From assembly GCA_015345905.1 (NCBI GenBank), contig JADDTR010000036.1, positions 63,219-127,218 of the forward strand: a DNA stretch of 64,000 nucleotides, read 5' to 3'. Shown in pieces: positions 1 to 11,891 of this stretch (position 1 is its first letter; the number at the start of each line of letters is the position of its first letter). A program made the position numbers and the translations under genes. The notes beneath the pieces are model-generated. The model made no database searches and had not been told where the DNA came from. It was given only the letters and a program-made list of their open reading frames with translations. This stretch comes from Aotearoamyces nothofagi (lineage: Eukaryota; Ascomycota; Leotiomycetes; Leotiales; Tympanidaceae).

Positions 1-442
1 GTCGGCAACTCGAAGGGCCTCTTTATAGTACTTTAGGGCATTGCTTGGCTCCAGCGAAATATTTGTATAATAGAGCGCTTTGCGAAGCTGCTTAGCGACA
101 GGTTCTGGGAATTTATGAAAGGCACCAATTATATAGGTATTGTAAATGTAATTCGAGTAAATAAGGCTGCCAGCACCGAAGAATATGCTATGAACGGGTC
201 AGTATTAGACCGGATTGTGGCTTCGAGACATACAGTGCAAATGCCGCTGTGATAGATAACGGGTAATGTTTAAAGAGTGTCTTTGCAGCATTGTAGGTCG
301 AGTGATTTGATTGATATCTTCGTTGGCGCATGGCATCTTGTATTGCGATTCTGGGTAATCTGCGAGTTGCTTGTTGACCAAGGCATTTCGGCGCACCGGC
401 TACACAGGGTCTAACAAACGCTCTTAATCGTGGGGCAAACAT
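1..442 (-). CDS. MGR3: Mgr3-like mitochondrial TPR protein (5' part only)
   Basis: Two exons are visible, 442-234 and 187 to the left edge, giving the first 132 residues; the rest lies outside the window. The 46-base intron has a GTATGT donor, an ACTGAC branch-like site and a TAG acceptor. The N-terminus is rich in Arg and Ala and lacks acidic residues until about residue 36, as in a mitochondrial presequence. A hydrophobic stretch follows around residues 63-85 across the splice. After it comes a TPR-type segment with LRKALYYTNISLEP and NALKYYKEALRVAD, which I recognise from the fungal Mgr3/YMR115W family, an adaptor of the inner-membrane i-AAA (Yme1) protease. The gene is divergent from the Dap1 gene with about 270 bases between the two starts. 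Family call is good; exact orthology to Mgr3 is inferred. Confidence 0.8.
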
Positions 443-712
443 TGTCTGAGGTCAACGGCGACCTGCAAATAAATTGGAAGGTTTGCTATCATCTATAGTG
501 TTGACTGATGTTTGCAGGCACGATAGTCTAACTATGATGAAGTGCTGAAATGGTTATCGAAGCTCAGGCTCTTTACACCTGAGATACAAGGTGTCAACTA
601 TTTATCAGGCTGCCGGTTGCGAATCTACCCCACAATCCCTCGCGACGAGCGCATCTACCAGTTCACCACCCCGTTCACCATATAAGTACCTGTGCGTAGT
701 ACAGCTGTCGAT
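443..712. promoter_or_regulatory. Shared divergent promoter region
   Basis: This 270-base spacer separates the start codons of two divergently transcribed genes, the Mgr3-like gene (minus) and Dap1 (plus), so it should hold both promoters. I see no clear TATA box. The arrangement is seen directly; joint regulation is inference. Confidence 0.5.
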
Positions 713-1272
713 ATGGCTGGCGGCAAGTTTGAGCCTAAGACCCCGGTCGTCTTGAACCCTCCTAAAGATGACCCCATCACTAAGGACTACCTTTCGAAAT
801 GCAATGGTACGTAGACTTTCTCAATTAACGATGTCACACTCATTGAAGCCAGAGAGTAAAGCAGCAAAAGCTAATTCGTACGATAGGTACCGATGGCTTC
901 CCGTGCTACGTTGCGATCAAGGTAATACTCCCCTGCTATTTAGTGATGTCTTACTTCCGCTCACCGCGCCTCGATTTAAGGGTATAGTCTTCGATGTAAC
1001 GGGCAAAGATGCATATCTTCCAGGCGGTTCCTACCATGGTACGTAATAGCTCATCTAACCCCGCATATACTGTTTTCTAACTGTAGCATACAGTCTTTGC
1101 TGGCCACGATGCCTCCCGTGCCCTGGGAATGACCTCAACCAAAGCTGAGGACGTCCGCCCCGATTGGCAGGACCTCGAAGACGACAAAAAACAGGTCCTC
1201 GAAGACTGGCTCACCTTTTTCAGCAAACGATACAATGTTGTGGGGAAGGTTGAAGGAGCAACGAATCTCTGA
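713..1272 (+). CDS. DAP1: Dap1/MAPR-family cytochrome b5-like heme protein
   Basis: Four exons (713-806, 887-921, 981-1038, 1094-1272) give 121 residues. The product matches the membrane-associated progesterone receptor (MAPR) family: TDGFPCYVAIK, then GIVFDVTGKDAYLPGGSYH, then FAGHDASRALG and a C-terminal helix ending in a short basic tail. The Tyr in the AYLPGGSYH region is where the family's heme-ligating tyrosine is expected. Known relatives (yeast Dap1, human PGRMC1) bind heme and support the P450 Erg11/CYP51 of ergosterol synthesis. No transmembrane helix is visible, unlike PGRMC1, so it may be soluble or peripheral. All three introns have GT-AG ends and keep the frame. The start at 713 is the first ATG in frame and gives the usual compact fungal form. 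Confidence 0.93.
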
Positions 1273-1756
1273 ATCCCATCTGTTACGTACCAATGATTAT
1301 GAAATACGGCCAATACGTCTGATGCTGGAGTCTGATACCCATACATAGGATAATGCGGCGTAAAGACTGCTCGAATGATTCTTGTCTTCGGTTATATAAC
1401 CAAGCAAGACAGCTATATGATAGCTGACGAAATTTAAGAAGCATTATATACAACAGCGTCGCTGATTGTCATACCTCTCCCCTCCTCCCTAACTAACCCT
1501 GTGAACGTTTATTGGGAAATATTGGGAAATATTGTTTTCAGTATGTGGTAAAGAAAGTTTTTTTTGTCTGGCTACATATCTCTTATAATTTTTCTTACAG
1601 TAAGTGCGTCCATTCTTTCGAAGAATTACAAAGAATTTATTACGTTATTCTATATCTAGTTGCTAAATGATTAATTTTAACGATACTCAGCTTTCCCCAA
1701 ATTACCAGTCCAGTACTCATTATTTCTGCACCCTATCGATACGTATCCGAGATTTA
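1273..1756. other. Intergenic, 3' flanks of two convergent genes
   Basis: This AT-rich stretch lies between the 3' ends of Dap1 and the GT2 gene. It contains an 11-base unit (ATTGGGAAATA) repeated just over twice at about 1511-1535. No coding signal is supported. Confidence 0.5.
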
Positions 1757-4330
1757 TTAACTGCAAAACAAAAACCGATGCACAAGGAACAAATTAAAGG
1801 TATCCAAGAGTAAGAGAGGCAGACAATTATACCAGACTAACCCACGGAGGATCTGATAGGTTACTCCAGAAATTAAGGCGCCCTGCCATGAGATCGTCCA
1901 ACACCATGCTAGAATGCGCATATTACGGTACTTGTGATTTTTATGCGCCTTTGTGTCCCCAGAAGGCACCCAGGCGAGGGCCGTACCGAGGATGCGGTCT
2001 TTGATCGCAGTTAAATAGGCGTACGACTGGATGACCATGATAAACTGAACATTCATCGAATATGACGCCTTTGCCCAGAGACGAAAGGTAAGAAGGGCGT
2101 ACAGAAGACTCGGAACAACGAAGGCAAGGTTATAATAATTCATGTTCTCCGGGCGACACCACAGCAGCAGAATACCCGGCAGTGGGTTCAGGAAAATAGA
2201 CAGCGCGAATGCAGAATAATACATCATCCCCGATAAGTAGCAGATCTTCTGAACAACACTGAGATTTGAGGCCCAGAATTCGGGATTGCTGAGAAGTGTC
2301 GTGGATCCCATGCACCAGCGCATCTGTTGTGAGAAGAACGCACGCGGGGTGTCAGGACAGATACCACAAGCAAGACAGAGAGGCACATAACGGAGATCCC
2401 ACCCTCGGGTGAGAGCATAGAAACCAGTGTGAACATCTTCAGAGAATCCAATTTCAGCCGTGCCACCAACCTCGCGGAGAGCTGACCGACGATACAACGC
2501 GTTACTTCCGACGCAGATAGATGCGCCCCACCTATTACGATTGACTTGGACGAGACGATAGAAGAGTTCCTGGACAGCGCCAGCGCCTTGCTCGACCCAA
2601 GTTTGTTCGTCGGAAGTGCGGAAGAACTGAGGCGTCTGGATGATTGCCGTGTTGGGATTGGCTATCATCTCCGGGATTGTTTCAAGCAGAAAGTCGGTAC
2701 GAGGACAGAAATCAGCATCGTAGATGTTGAAAAAGTCTCCAGTAGTGCGGGCGAATGCCCAGCGAAGATTGCCTGCCTTCTTGAGACGTGGCTTGTCGTC
2801 ACGGGTGATGTATTCAAAGCCATAGCGTACTGCAAGGGCTTTGACTGCGTCCATTCCTCCGTCATCGAGGACGTAGACGGTGAGCTTATTTTTGGGATAG
2901 TCCAATTCTCTGATGTGCTTGTAAGTATTCTCGAGGATCTCCATTGGCTCTTTGCAACACGGGAGGTAGACATCAACACTGGGCGCGGTCTCTGGCGTGA
3001 TGGGATTGTCCTCGAGGACCTTCTTGTGTTTCTCATAATCGAAGTCTTTTCCAATGACAGAAACTGTGTAAGAGACGAGAAGATATATCTGAAGAAGAGC
3101 AACGAATAGACCGAACCAGTAGAAATATTTGACGGTAACGACAAATAACCACATGCCGGCAGACAAACTCAAGAATGAGAACACTCCAATGGCATACACG
3201 GGAAGACGATTGGTTTTGAGATAGCAAAGCTTTTCGACGTCGTTTGGTCCGGTGGGCAATATAAGGGGGGGATCCTCGGTGGGAGAATAGGTTGCCCGAA
3301 AGGTCTTGTAGTTCTTTTCAATAAATCCAACTTTCTTCTCGAGAGACGCACTTGATGGCGATACTGTTTGCTTTTCGGGATCTGCAGCGGCTGCTAGGAC
3401 CTCGCCGTTGTTGCCAGAGATGTTCTCATCATCTTCCGATTTCTCTCGCATCCCTGACGGGCCGGATAGAGGAGCTGGTAACTGAAAAAAGTCAACGTAT
3501 TGCTCGGTACTTTTGAGCACCGCAGCAAAAAATAACTTTTGCACTTGCGATGGAACCTTTATATTCCGTTCAAAAAGTGGAGCTTTATTTATCTTATAAG
3601 GGGTGCACCGAAAGACTTACGATAAGATCTTGTTCAGGGTGGAGAGCTGGCGCTGGTCCTAGGGGAGAGGGAACCTCCGCAACTTCTGGAGCTTGAAGTA
3701 CAGGCTCTGGCTTCTTAAGAAGAAAAGTCTGGTCGCGAAACTTGCTACGTGATAGTGTTATGGGTGGGTTGAGCTCGGATTGCGCTGGGGGGACGTTAGC
3801 TTTGCAAGATGTTCCAAATCGTGAGATCTACTACCAGCTGGTCTAAGCGGGATGTTCGTGGCAGCAACATCATGACTTGACTCCTCTTCTGTTGGAGGCA
3901 GGGCATCCTTTGCCGTAAATAGGGGTAGTGGAAGTGCAAGTCTGGAGCCCTCCGATATTGCTGAAACCGCATCACTCGAGTTATTGCGGCTCAAGACTTT
4001 GCTGTCGAATTCCGAAGCAATGATTGAAAGGGACTATATCAGTCAGCATCTACTAAGAATAGTTGTCTTGCCATCTTGTATACTACATACCCCTGGTGTA
4101 GTAAAACCGGTGCCTTGGGCAATGCCACTGCTTGAACTGCTTCTACTAGAAGCATCGAGGTCAGTCGACGGGGATTCGACACGATCAAGCTTTGATCGCC
4201 AAGTTATATAAGAATCTTCTGCGTCAGGGTTATGCAAAGGATCAGAGGTCGCGCCCACGGCTGAGGGCTTTCCATCCTTGGAAGGAATGATGCGAGGCCT
4301 CGAAGTATTCGAGGAGTAAACGTCAGACAT
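1757..4330 (-). CDS. GT2 cellulose / mixed-linkage glucan synthase-like
   Basis: Four exons (4330-4091, 4033-3835, 3784-3621, 3481-1757) give 775 residues. The first about 210 residues are Ser/Pro-rich and look disordered. Two hydrophobic segments follow, then a GT2 catalytic domain with VYVLDDGG (about 404-410), YDAD (455-458), QTPQFF (483-488), SED (548-550) and the processive signature QQMRW (586-590). Several C-terminal membrane segments come after. This is the BcsA/CelA order, and the closest known fungal type I can name is Tft1/CelA of Aspergillus, which makes beta-1,3/1,4-glucan from UDP-glucose at the plasma membrane. The third intron to be fitted (3834-3785, 50 bases) has a GCTAAC branch site and CCCCCCAG acceptor and resolves an apparent frameshift. 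GH12 and UDP-glucose dehydrogenase genes are next upstream. The polymer actually made cannot be told from sequence. Confidence 0.9.
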
Positions 4331-5343
4331 GATAGTGAGTGTAATGTTGTCTAGGTAGACAAAAGACAGGAAGAAAGACTTGAAACGAACAGCGAGAGGA
4401 GACTAGAGAGCGATTTCTCAGAGCTTGACAAGAAAAAAAAAAGACTCAATGCGGGCGTTTAAGAAGATATGTCTGTAACTTCGACCCCATGCCCCGCCAC
4501 ATGCAACAACGACGTGCTCAATGATCTGGAATCAGCACAATTGATCTCAACGTCTTCCAAAGCTTTTGCTTGCCTAGCGCGGTGGACGAAGCCAAATGAA
4601 GCAAGCCACCAGCCATTATCGCCGCTGAGGAGGTCCTGAACAGACGAAAATGACAGCGCATGCGGTGAGATGCCGTAGAGAATAGATATGGCATCAATAT
4701 TCCCAAAAGGAAAACACAAGGGCGCGTATAATCAGCCCATGCCCGGTACAGAGTACATGGCCAATGTCTCACGACGTGGTCATGGATGTGATGTCGGGTC
4801 CGGGTAGGGTCCCCATGGTAGCTCTGACAGGGGAAATAGACCGACTGGGACGGCAAAGAGGCGAGGGACCTGGACTAGGCATGTGGGATGGCCGACGTGA
4901 AGGATCTACATGGTGGCGTATCTTCAATACTGTCGCTGTGCAGATCCGCGCTGAACGCGCTGCTGCGAGCTGTGAGTTTGTGAATTGGGAATTGGGAGAA
5001 AGGCCATGGTTGTGGATGGGGCTTGGGGGCGGCAAAGTGACACAAAACCTACTTTCCGATAACAAGATAACATGGGTCGGGATGCTAAATTGGCACAGCG
5101 CCGAGCGCTGCACGCTGCAGTGATCGACTCGGGGTGGCGACTCCAGCAGAAGCTGGGCCATTGGTGAGCGGCAAACCAATGATATTCACATGCTATTTCT
5201 GGGATTTTGCAATATCAAATGATGGATTGTGGCAGATGAGAGCTGGTCTGCTTGCATAGTGTGTAGGAAGGCGGAAAACGAAACACTATATTCAATCTAT
5301 GTGTGACAGAAGGCCGAGATTATGTCCGTATCAATCAAACAGT
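4331..5343. other. Upstream region of the GT2 gene
   Basis: About 1 kb lies between the GT2 start and the 3' end of the GH12 gene. It should contain the GT2 promoter; an A-rich tract is present near 4430-4443. Open frames here have no protein-like features and I call none. Confidence 0.5.
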
Positions 5344-6485
5344 CTAACGCAGTACCAAAACACTGAAGCAAGTTGTAATCGCAATTGCTAACCAATACAG
5401 CCATGACAAAGAAAGAGCCCAAGCTGCCGAACCAGGCCCTGAAACCAAGCCATCCGAAGTCGAGGTGGATCCTGGAGACTCCGTAGCAGTGGGAATGGAA
5501 CTCTGGATAGTTGAAGATGGAGCAGTTGATGCTATGGTCATGTTGAAATCCCATGTTGAGAAGGTGACAGAGGCTGTGGCATGGAAAGCCTCGGAGCCAA
5601 ATTGGCAGATGCCGAGATAATCCGTCTCTAAGAGATAGCCTGATTTCCAGAGGTAGCTAATAAGCGGGGAGACATCTTCGTCGAACTGCGGTATGTTTGT
5701 ATCTGCTAACCATGACAAGACAGTGTGCCCGTCTTGGTTGGTTCCGTTGTATAGTGAACTGAGAATAATCAGTACAGAATATCTTCAAGTTGATAGATTG
5801 CCTTACTAGATGACTCCACCCAACTGATAAACTGCTTGATGGCCTGACACACCGTATCCTATCGGCGCAGCATCACCAAATCTTCCAAACCATATCATGA
5901 TCTCTTTCTGGGGAAGGGATGGTTGAGTTGCGACGTCAGGATCGGAGTCTACGAACATGTCGAGCACAACGTTGGCTCTCGTGTCCAGATCATCCAGGCC
6001 TCCCAAGTCTATGGGTTGAATCTTGCTGTTCTTTGGCGACATCGACCAACTGGCTCGAAGAGTCAAGGAAGACACCTCATCAAGCTGCAGAGGGAAAAGA
6101 TCCGATTTCAAGTCAATATCTGGGAAGGCGTGGACAGAAGTTTCGTTCTGAGTCCAATGCCATGTTGCGTTGAAGATGGTATTGTCGTTACTGATCTACC
6201 TAGCTGTTGAGGCAATGATAGATGCTCTTGGTGTGTGTGCCGACTCACATTGATACATTGCGATCCAGAATCATCATTATTCCATACATCAGTTCTAACT
6301 GTAGCAATACTTAGCAAGGAGCATGACATGGCCCGACCAACATAAACGCGACGCAACTTACAAACCAAATCGCCCGTTGAAGAGCTGTGAGTTTCCTGAT
6401 CGCCACACAATTTGATACTGGCAGCCACTGTTCTCACGCACAGCAACAGCGCCAAACGATCGAGGCGGAAGATCGTTCGAGCCAT
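5344..6485 (-). CDS. GH12 endoglucanase with GPI-type tail
   Basis: Four exons (6485-6362, 6298-6249, 6195-5807, 5758-5344) give 325 residues. The N-terminus is a signal peptide (MARTIFRLDRLALLLC...), then LCGDQE and VWNNDDSGSQCIN, the usual GH12 opening. FNATWHWT and the signature KEIMIWFGRFG, which carries the nucleophile Glu, follow. FGSEAF near residue 240 should hold the acid/base Glu. Unlike most GH12 enzymes the protein continues with a Ser/Thr/Pro linker and ends in a hydrophobic segment (SLSWLYWLAIAITTC), the pattern of a GPI-anchored wall protein. GH12 enzymes cut beta-1,4-glucan, xyloglucan or mixed-linkage glucan. It lies about 1 kb from the GT2 gene on the same strand. An in-frame ATG at 6509 is possible but 6485 gives the cleaner signal peptide. 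Confidence 0.9.
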
Positions 6486-8312
6486 GTCGAGTATATGGTA
6501 ACACTTCATCTCGAAAGTGAAAGGTCGAGAAGGGTACTCGAGGCGCACATGGGATCCTGAAAGCCAGAAAATGTTCATATTGGGCGAGTCCAGCGTTGCA
6601 GCATGCAGCTGCCCGCCCCCATCTGCAGAGCGTCTGGGAGTGGCAGAGACGCATGTCAACTCATGTACGTGGCAGATAGAGCGTGCGGGATCTGCAGGAT
6701 ACCTGCCCAAGCATCAACGCCATCCACAAGACTCGACGCTGAAGTGTCGAGAAGATAACAATCCGCCATGTCGCTGTGGCCAATGTTGTACATGCTCTCA
6801 CGAAAGTGGACCCGGTTTCGACGGCGGCGTGGCCGTCACACCGAAATCTCACGGCATATCAATATCCATGATGGATAAGAAGCAGGAAGGAATTAGATCA
6901 GGGCCCGTTATCACGCCCAATAGAACCGCCCGTACTCGACTTGGCACCCGAAGTATAAATTAGAAGGAGTCGGTGGCGTGGCTGCTGCATTGATTGCTTT
7001 TGTTGTTGTCGTCGCAGATCCCAATGATGTTGTGGAAAGAAAGGGAAACAATGCCGTGCACTGGCGCACAGTCGCCCAGCAAGCAGCAGTAGCGGCTGAT
7101 AGCGCCCAGAGCCCTTGGCCCTGTTCTGCGCCTTAATAGCAGCCCGGATCAATGTCTTCCGAGGCCGTCAACCATCCAGTGCCAAGCATGGCACTGCAGA
7201 GCCTCATGCCAGCTGCAAATATTGTCCCACTTACACTGATTGCTGCAGAGCAAAACCGTTCTGCGTCCCCTTTTGCGTACCCATTTACTACAACACCATT
7301 TCCAAGACCGGCTACAACATCTGCTACAACACACTGCTCGACTGCTCGACTGAATGTGGCCGCGACCTCGCACGTCCGTTTAGCGTCTGCTATCTTCGTC
7401 AGATATTGGCTTCAGCTTCTATCTTCCCTGCCTCCCAGCTCTGCTACATTCCGAAATGTGCGCCTCGGGGTGTACCGTGTGGGAGTCTATCACTAAGGCG
7501 AGGCTAATCTTTTTCCTCATTTTGATTGCTCTATTTTTCTGTTGGGCTTGATTTCTCATCTGATCAGGGATCACTCCTCTCCCTCTCGCTGTCAGAACGG
7601 TTACTCGTACTCCCACTGTCCGACTTTGGGTTATTTCCGCAACCTCCAATGCGGGTGGCGGCATGGGTTGAACCGCTAGAGTTAAGCATTGCCAGTGATG
7701 GCGAGACCATCTGAAAGCCTTTTCTTTTACTTCTCACTCTGCGTACACAACATCACGGCACTGTACATGTTTCCAAGGCCCTAGCAGCTACATTCAATGC
7801 TTGCTCTTGTCGTGGCTAGAGAATGCCCTTGGATCCCTGGGACGGCACACTTATTGCTGACGGTAACGATACTGCTGTATTGCTCACCTAGTTCCGTCTG
7901 TTAAACTCTAAGTGCGCTGGCTATAGGATCATCAGCTGAACGATCTGCCAATACATTCTCTTAACTACGGGATACCTTTTCCCAGCAGCGCTTCAGCCAG
8001 CTATTGGAGTTGCAATGTGGCTGCTCCTGTCCTTGTAGCTGTGTTGTGTCCAAAATCGCGCCATACCCTGTATTGGGTTGCATGGCAATTGCCTCAGTAG
8101 CTCTCTATGATTCCACACTGTATAAATCCTCCATCTAACGGCTTCATGTTTACCTCGTTCCAGAATAGAATTACATTCGTAAATCGTGCCGTCTCACTTG
8201 TTAAGCTCTATTTAATTCCAATTCTGTTGACTTCAGTCTCCTCTTTTGCGGACGAGATTGTACTATACAATCATATTAATCATTCCCTCTACTACTTCTG
8301 ATCTTAGTAGAA
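6486..8312. other. Divergent intergenic region, GH12 / UDP-glucose dehydrogenase
   Basis: This 1.8-kb stretch separates the divergent GH12 and dehydrogenase genes and should carry both promoters. Short frames at 7115-7507 encode Cys-rich peptides but start without ATG or show no recognisable family, so none is called. A pyrimidine-rich patch lies near 7570-7620. Confidence 0.45.
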
Positions 8313-10437
8313 ATGAGTTCAGACCAGGAAAGTCCAGCGAGCTCTACCTCGACTCCTCCAACACCTTTGAGTCCAAATCTGCTCGTAACTCAACTGAAGG
8401 GCTTCCCTGAAGATGATGTTCATATATCACCATCAATATCATCGTCTATCAAACAAGTCCGCAATGTCTGCTGTGTTGGTGCTGGTTATGTTGGTATGTA
8501 TAGTCAAAATTTCCTATTTTCTTATTCAGTGTCTGAGTTCTGTATTTCCGTTCATATCACCTTATTATATATTGTGCTTATGAGATAAATGTGCTCTAGG
8601 TGGACCAACAGCTGCCGTTATTGCATTCCATAACCCCGACATCCGCGTCACAGTCGTTGACAAAGATGCTAGACGAATTCGTCGATGGAACTCGAAGCAT
8701 TTACCCATCCACGAGCCGGGCCTCGGTGAGGTCGTTCGAGTAGCTCGTGACGGGACTAATTCCACGAGTGTCTCAATTGACGGCAAGGCGGGTGCGAAAA
8801 TAGAACTGCCAGCTCGATCATCAAACCTCTTCTTTTCTACCGAGGTAGCCCAATGTATTTCAGAAGCTGATGTTGTGTTTTTGAGCGTCAATACGAACAC
8901 TAAGTTGACCGGAATTGGAGCTGGAGCAGCGACAAATATGGTTGCCCTAGAAGGTGCAACACGGGAGATAGCACTAGCAGCCAGACCAGGTGCTATCATT
9001 GTCGAGAAGAGCACAGTGCCATGCCGCACCGCTCAAATTGTCCGTGACACTGTAAGTATACACTAAGACGAAGATTGCCACATGATAGGCTAACACCATT
9101 GTTCAACAGCTTGAAGTTCATCGTCCTGGAGTTCCATTCGAGATTTTATCAAACCCCGAATTCCTCGCTGAGGGGACTGCAATCCGTGATCTTCTCAACC
9201 CTGACCGAATTTTGATCGGGTCCTCGCAAACAGAAAGTGGACTCGCAGCAGCTACAGCACTCAAAGAAGTGTATGCCGCATGGGTTCCGCAATCACGAAT
9301 TGTGACTGTCAATCTCTGGTCTTCTGAATTATCAAAGCTCGTTGCAAACGCAATGCTCGCTCAACGTATCAGCAGTATTAACACCATTTCGGCAATCTGT
9401 GAGCGTACCGGTGCCGACATTGATGAAGTTGCGAATAGCGTCGGACTTGATCCACGCCTTGGCCCCAAGTTCCTCAAAGCCGGTCTTGGCTTTGGAGGGT
9501 CTTGTTTCAAGAAAGATATACTCAGTCTGACGTACCTAGCAAGCACACTTGAATTGCCCGAAGTTGCCGACTACTGGATGCAAGTGTTGTCCATCAACGA
9601 GTTTCAACGCAACCGTTTTGTTCAGCGGGTCGTGAAAAGCTTGAATGGGACTCTCATTGGAAAGAAGATTGCGATCTTAGGGTATGCATTCAAGAAAGAT
9701 ACTAGCGATACGCGCGAATCGCCTGCAGTTGAAGTCGTTAAGTCGATCCTAGCAGACAGTCCAGCAGAAGTAGCGATCTTTGACCCACGTTGCAACCCTG
9801 AAGACGTTAAAGACGAGCTTAAAAGTTTATTCGCCAACACCGGGCTCAACCTCTTAAAGCCCGAGGGCCCAATTGAGGTCTACAAAAACGCGTATGATGC
9901 CTGTGATGAGGCAAGCGCAGTGCTTATTCTCACTGAATGGGACCAATTCCGCTATCCCGCGCTCGCCGAGAAAGAATCTGTTTTCCACAAGGGTAACACA
10001 GTCCATAAACGCCGTCCAAGCTTGAGTCGCACGCTGTCCGAACTCGATATCCTAAATCTCCGTGATTATGTCCGAGGCGAGCACCATGAAGCATCAGGAA
10101 AAGAAACCGCAGTCGACAAGGCCGCAGATCCATTGGGTCGCCATGTCGAGCAGCCGGACTGTCCCGAGGATTGTAGGTCATGCTTGAGAGGTGAGGGAGA
10201 GGAGACTCAGGCTAGCGAGAATGTAGATTGGGTCCGCATCTCGCAGAGCGTTAAAAAGCCGAAATGGGTGTTTGATGGACGTGGTATGGTGAATGTTAAG
10301 GAGATGGAGACGCTGGGCTTTAGAGTTGAGGTTATTGGGAAGGCGGGAACGAGGTCGAGATTGAATGGTAAGTCTATCTCATTCTCTGTCTATATCGTTG
10401 AGTATTACTAATACGATGTCTAGGTTTCGATGCTTGA
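8313..10437 (+). CDS. UGD1: UDP-glucose 6-dehydrogenase
   Basis: Four exons (8313-8493, 8600-9051, 9110-10367, 10424-10437) give 634 residues; the last exon adds only a few codons. The enzyme oxidises UDP-glucose to UDP-glucuronate with two NAD. Visible signatures are the NAD-binding CCVGAGYVGG, HEPGL, SVNTNTK, VEKSTVP, NPEFLAEGTAI, and the active-site loop GFGGSCFKKDI with the catalytic Cys, followed by GYAFKKDTSDTRESPA. An N-terminal Ser/Thr/Pro tail of about 50 residues precedes the domain. Near the C-terminus an insert with the cluster CPEDCRSC sits before WVFDGRGM; it could bind metal, which is inference. The gene neighbours a processive GT2 and a GH12. Ascomycetes have few known uses for UDP-glucuronate, which makes the context notable. 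Confidence 0.95.
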
Positions 10438-11891
10438 TATATCGCTTCTCAGAGGATGTATTGATGAATAAGGGACTCGAGACTCGAGGAGCACGATGTG
10501 ACTGGAAATTTTACGACAGCTGGTCTTGCTATTTTACTTCCTTTACTTCTTTCATTCGTGGTCTCTGCTAACGGTACATGAGCGTTTCTCATGTATTGGG
10601 ATTTAATTATTTTCTCCCTTCTATGACGGTATCTTATTTTGCTTTTTGCATATTTATTTAGAAAGTGGGTTTTACACGCAATAGAAGGTTCTTGTGATAG
10701 ACATTTCATCTCCGGAGCGGTATAAATGTGAACTATTAACCCGTATCATGTGCATCTTCTCGCGCAGTTCCATAGGTGGTTAGGGAATATGCCTGGCAAA
10801 TGGACACATTCTTCTCCGGAACGTCATCTGCATGGATGGATTTGGCTGGAGCATTCTAGGTAGTTGTGATCTTCCTCATCCGAGGTGGAACCCACATAGG
10901 ATCGAGATCCGTTCTGAAACAATCTATTCTTATTTCGTTAGATTGTCCTGATTACTATACTGCTACCGTTGTTTCTCTTCTCTCAGATCACCAAGCACAA
11001 CTCGTCATTCTTCGGCCCTTCAATGTGCCCTCACCCTCTCCTCCAATCTCCCTTCTATCCCCATCCCAATTTCCAAAGCCCAACGACAAAACCCGTCTTC
11101 ACAGCCCCCCATCTTACGTATGCGCGGCAGCCCCCGGTGGTACAAGAAGCGGGAGAGCCGCTGTGGGGCATGCACGCTCCACTCGGCAGATCGAGATCTC
11201 GACGATCACCCGCCTGCTGTGCCGGGTGCGCCGTGCTGCGGAGAGACTAGTTCCTGTGGCACGGGGCTGCCGAGTCTCTCGAGTCTGCAAGATATTTAGT
11301 GGTTTCGATGCGGAGGCGTGGAGATATCGTTGAGTGGCATTGTTCTAGGATAGCTTAGTTGCTGGGCGAGTTCTGTATCTTGGAATGGAGAGTGGTATAG
11401 ATGGGGATTAATTTCTCGCTCATAGATCGCGGATCACAACGAACCGCCTTGTAGAGTATCTGACTGTAATGTTGAGATTTAATATTACGCTCAGCCGCTG
11501 TGTCAGCATGCTGGCTGGACAGGTACAACTCATGGAATCTGGATCATTTAAAATAAGAGAACAACACGACTCTAGACTAACAGGTACGGCCCACAAGTCT
11601 GACACAACTTCCCCGTTTTGTGACTCGAGATTTGTTAAAGCATTACTCATTAACTTGATTTTTGCACTCATCTCCGTGTCATTATTAATAAAAAGCTAAC
11701 CATTCCAATTCAATAAGACAACAGTGAACCCTATCCTATCAAGTACCACAAACAAACTATCGAAACCAACAAAAACTATATCAGTCAATGAAAACTCTCG
11801 TCTTCATTACCCCACATTATGAAATTGACTCTACGCAAGAAACAGCAGGGTATATCTCGGAAATCCACCTTTCGTGCCACAAGTACCCATC
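10438..11891. other. Intergenic
   Basis: About 1.45 kb lies between two 3' ends. An open frame at 10866-11333 on the plus strand has a Ser/Pro-rich then Arg/Cys-rich translation that matches no family I know and begins without a convincing leader. I treat the stretch as non-coding. Confidence 0.4.

Noticed and set aside
2546-3109. Long open frame antisense to the GT2 gene
   Set aside because: It is the opposite strand of the conserved catalytic domain and its translation has no family features.
3758-3834. Apparent frameshift in the N-terminal part of the GT2 gene
   Set aside because: A 50-base intron (3834-3785) with a GCTAAC branch site and CCCCCCAG acceptor restores the frame, so no break is needed.
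7115-7507. Overlapping Cys-rich frames upstream of the dehydrogenase gene
   Set aside because: No convincing ATG context, signal peptide or known family; likely chance frames in a promoter.
10866-11333. 155-codon open frame
   Set aside because: Ser/Pro then Arg-rich translation without recognisable domain; base composition explains it.
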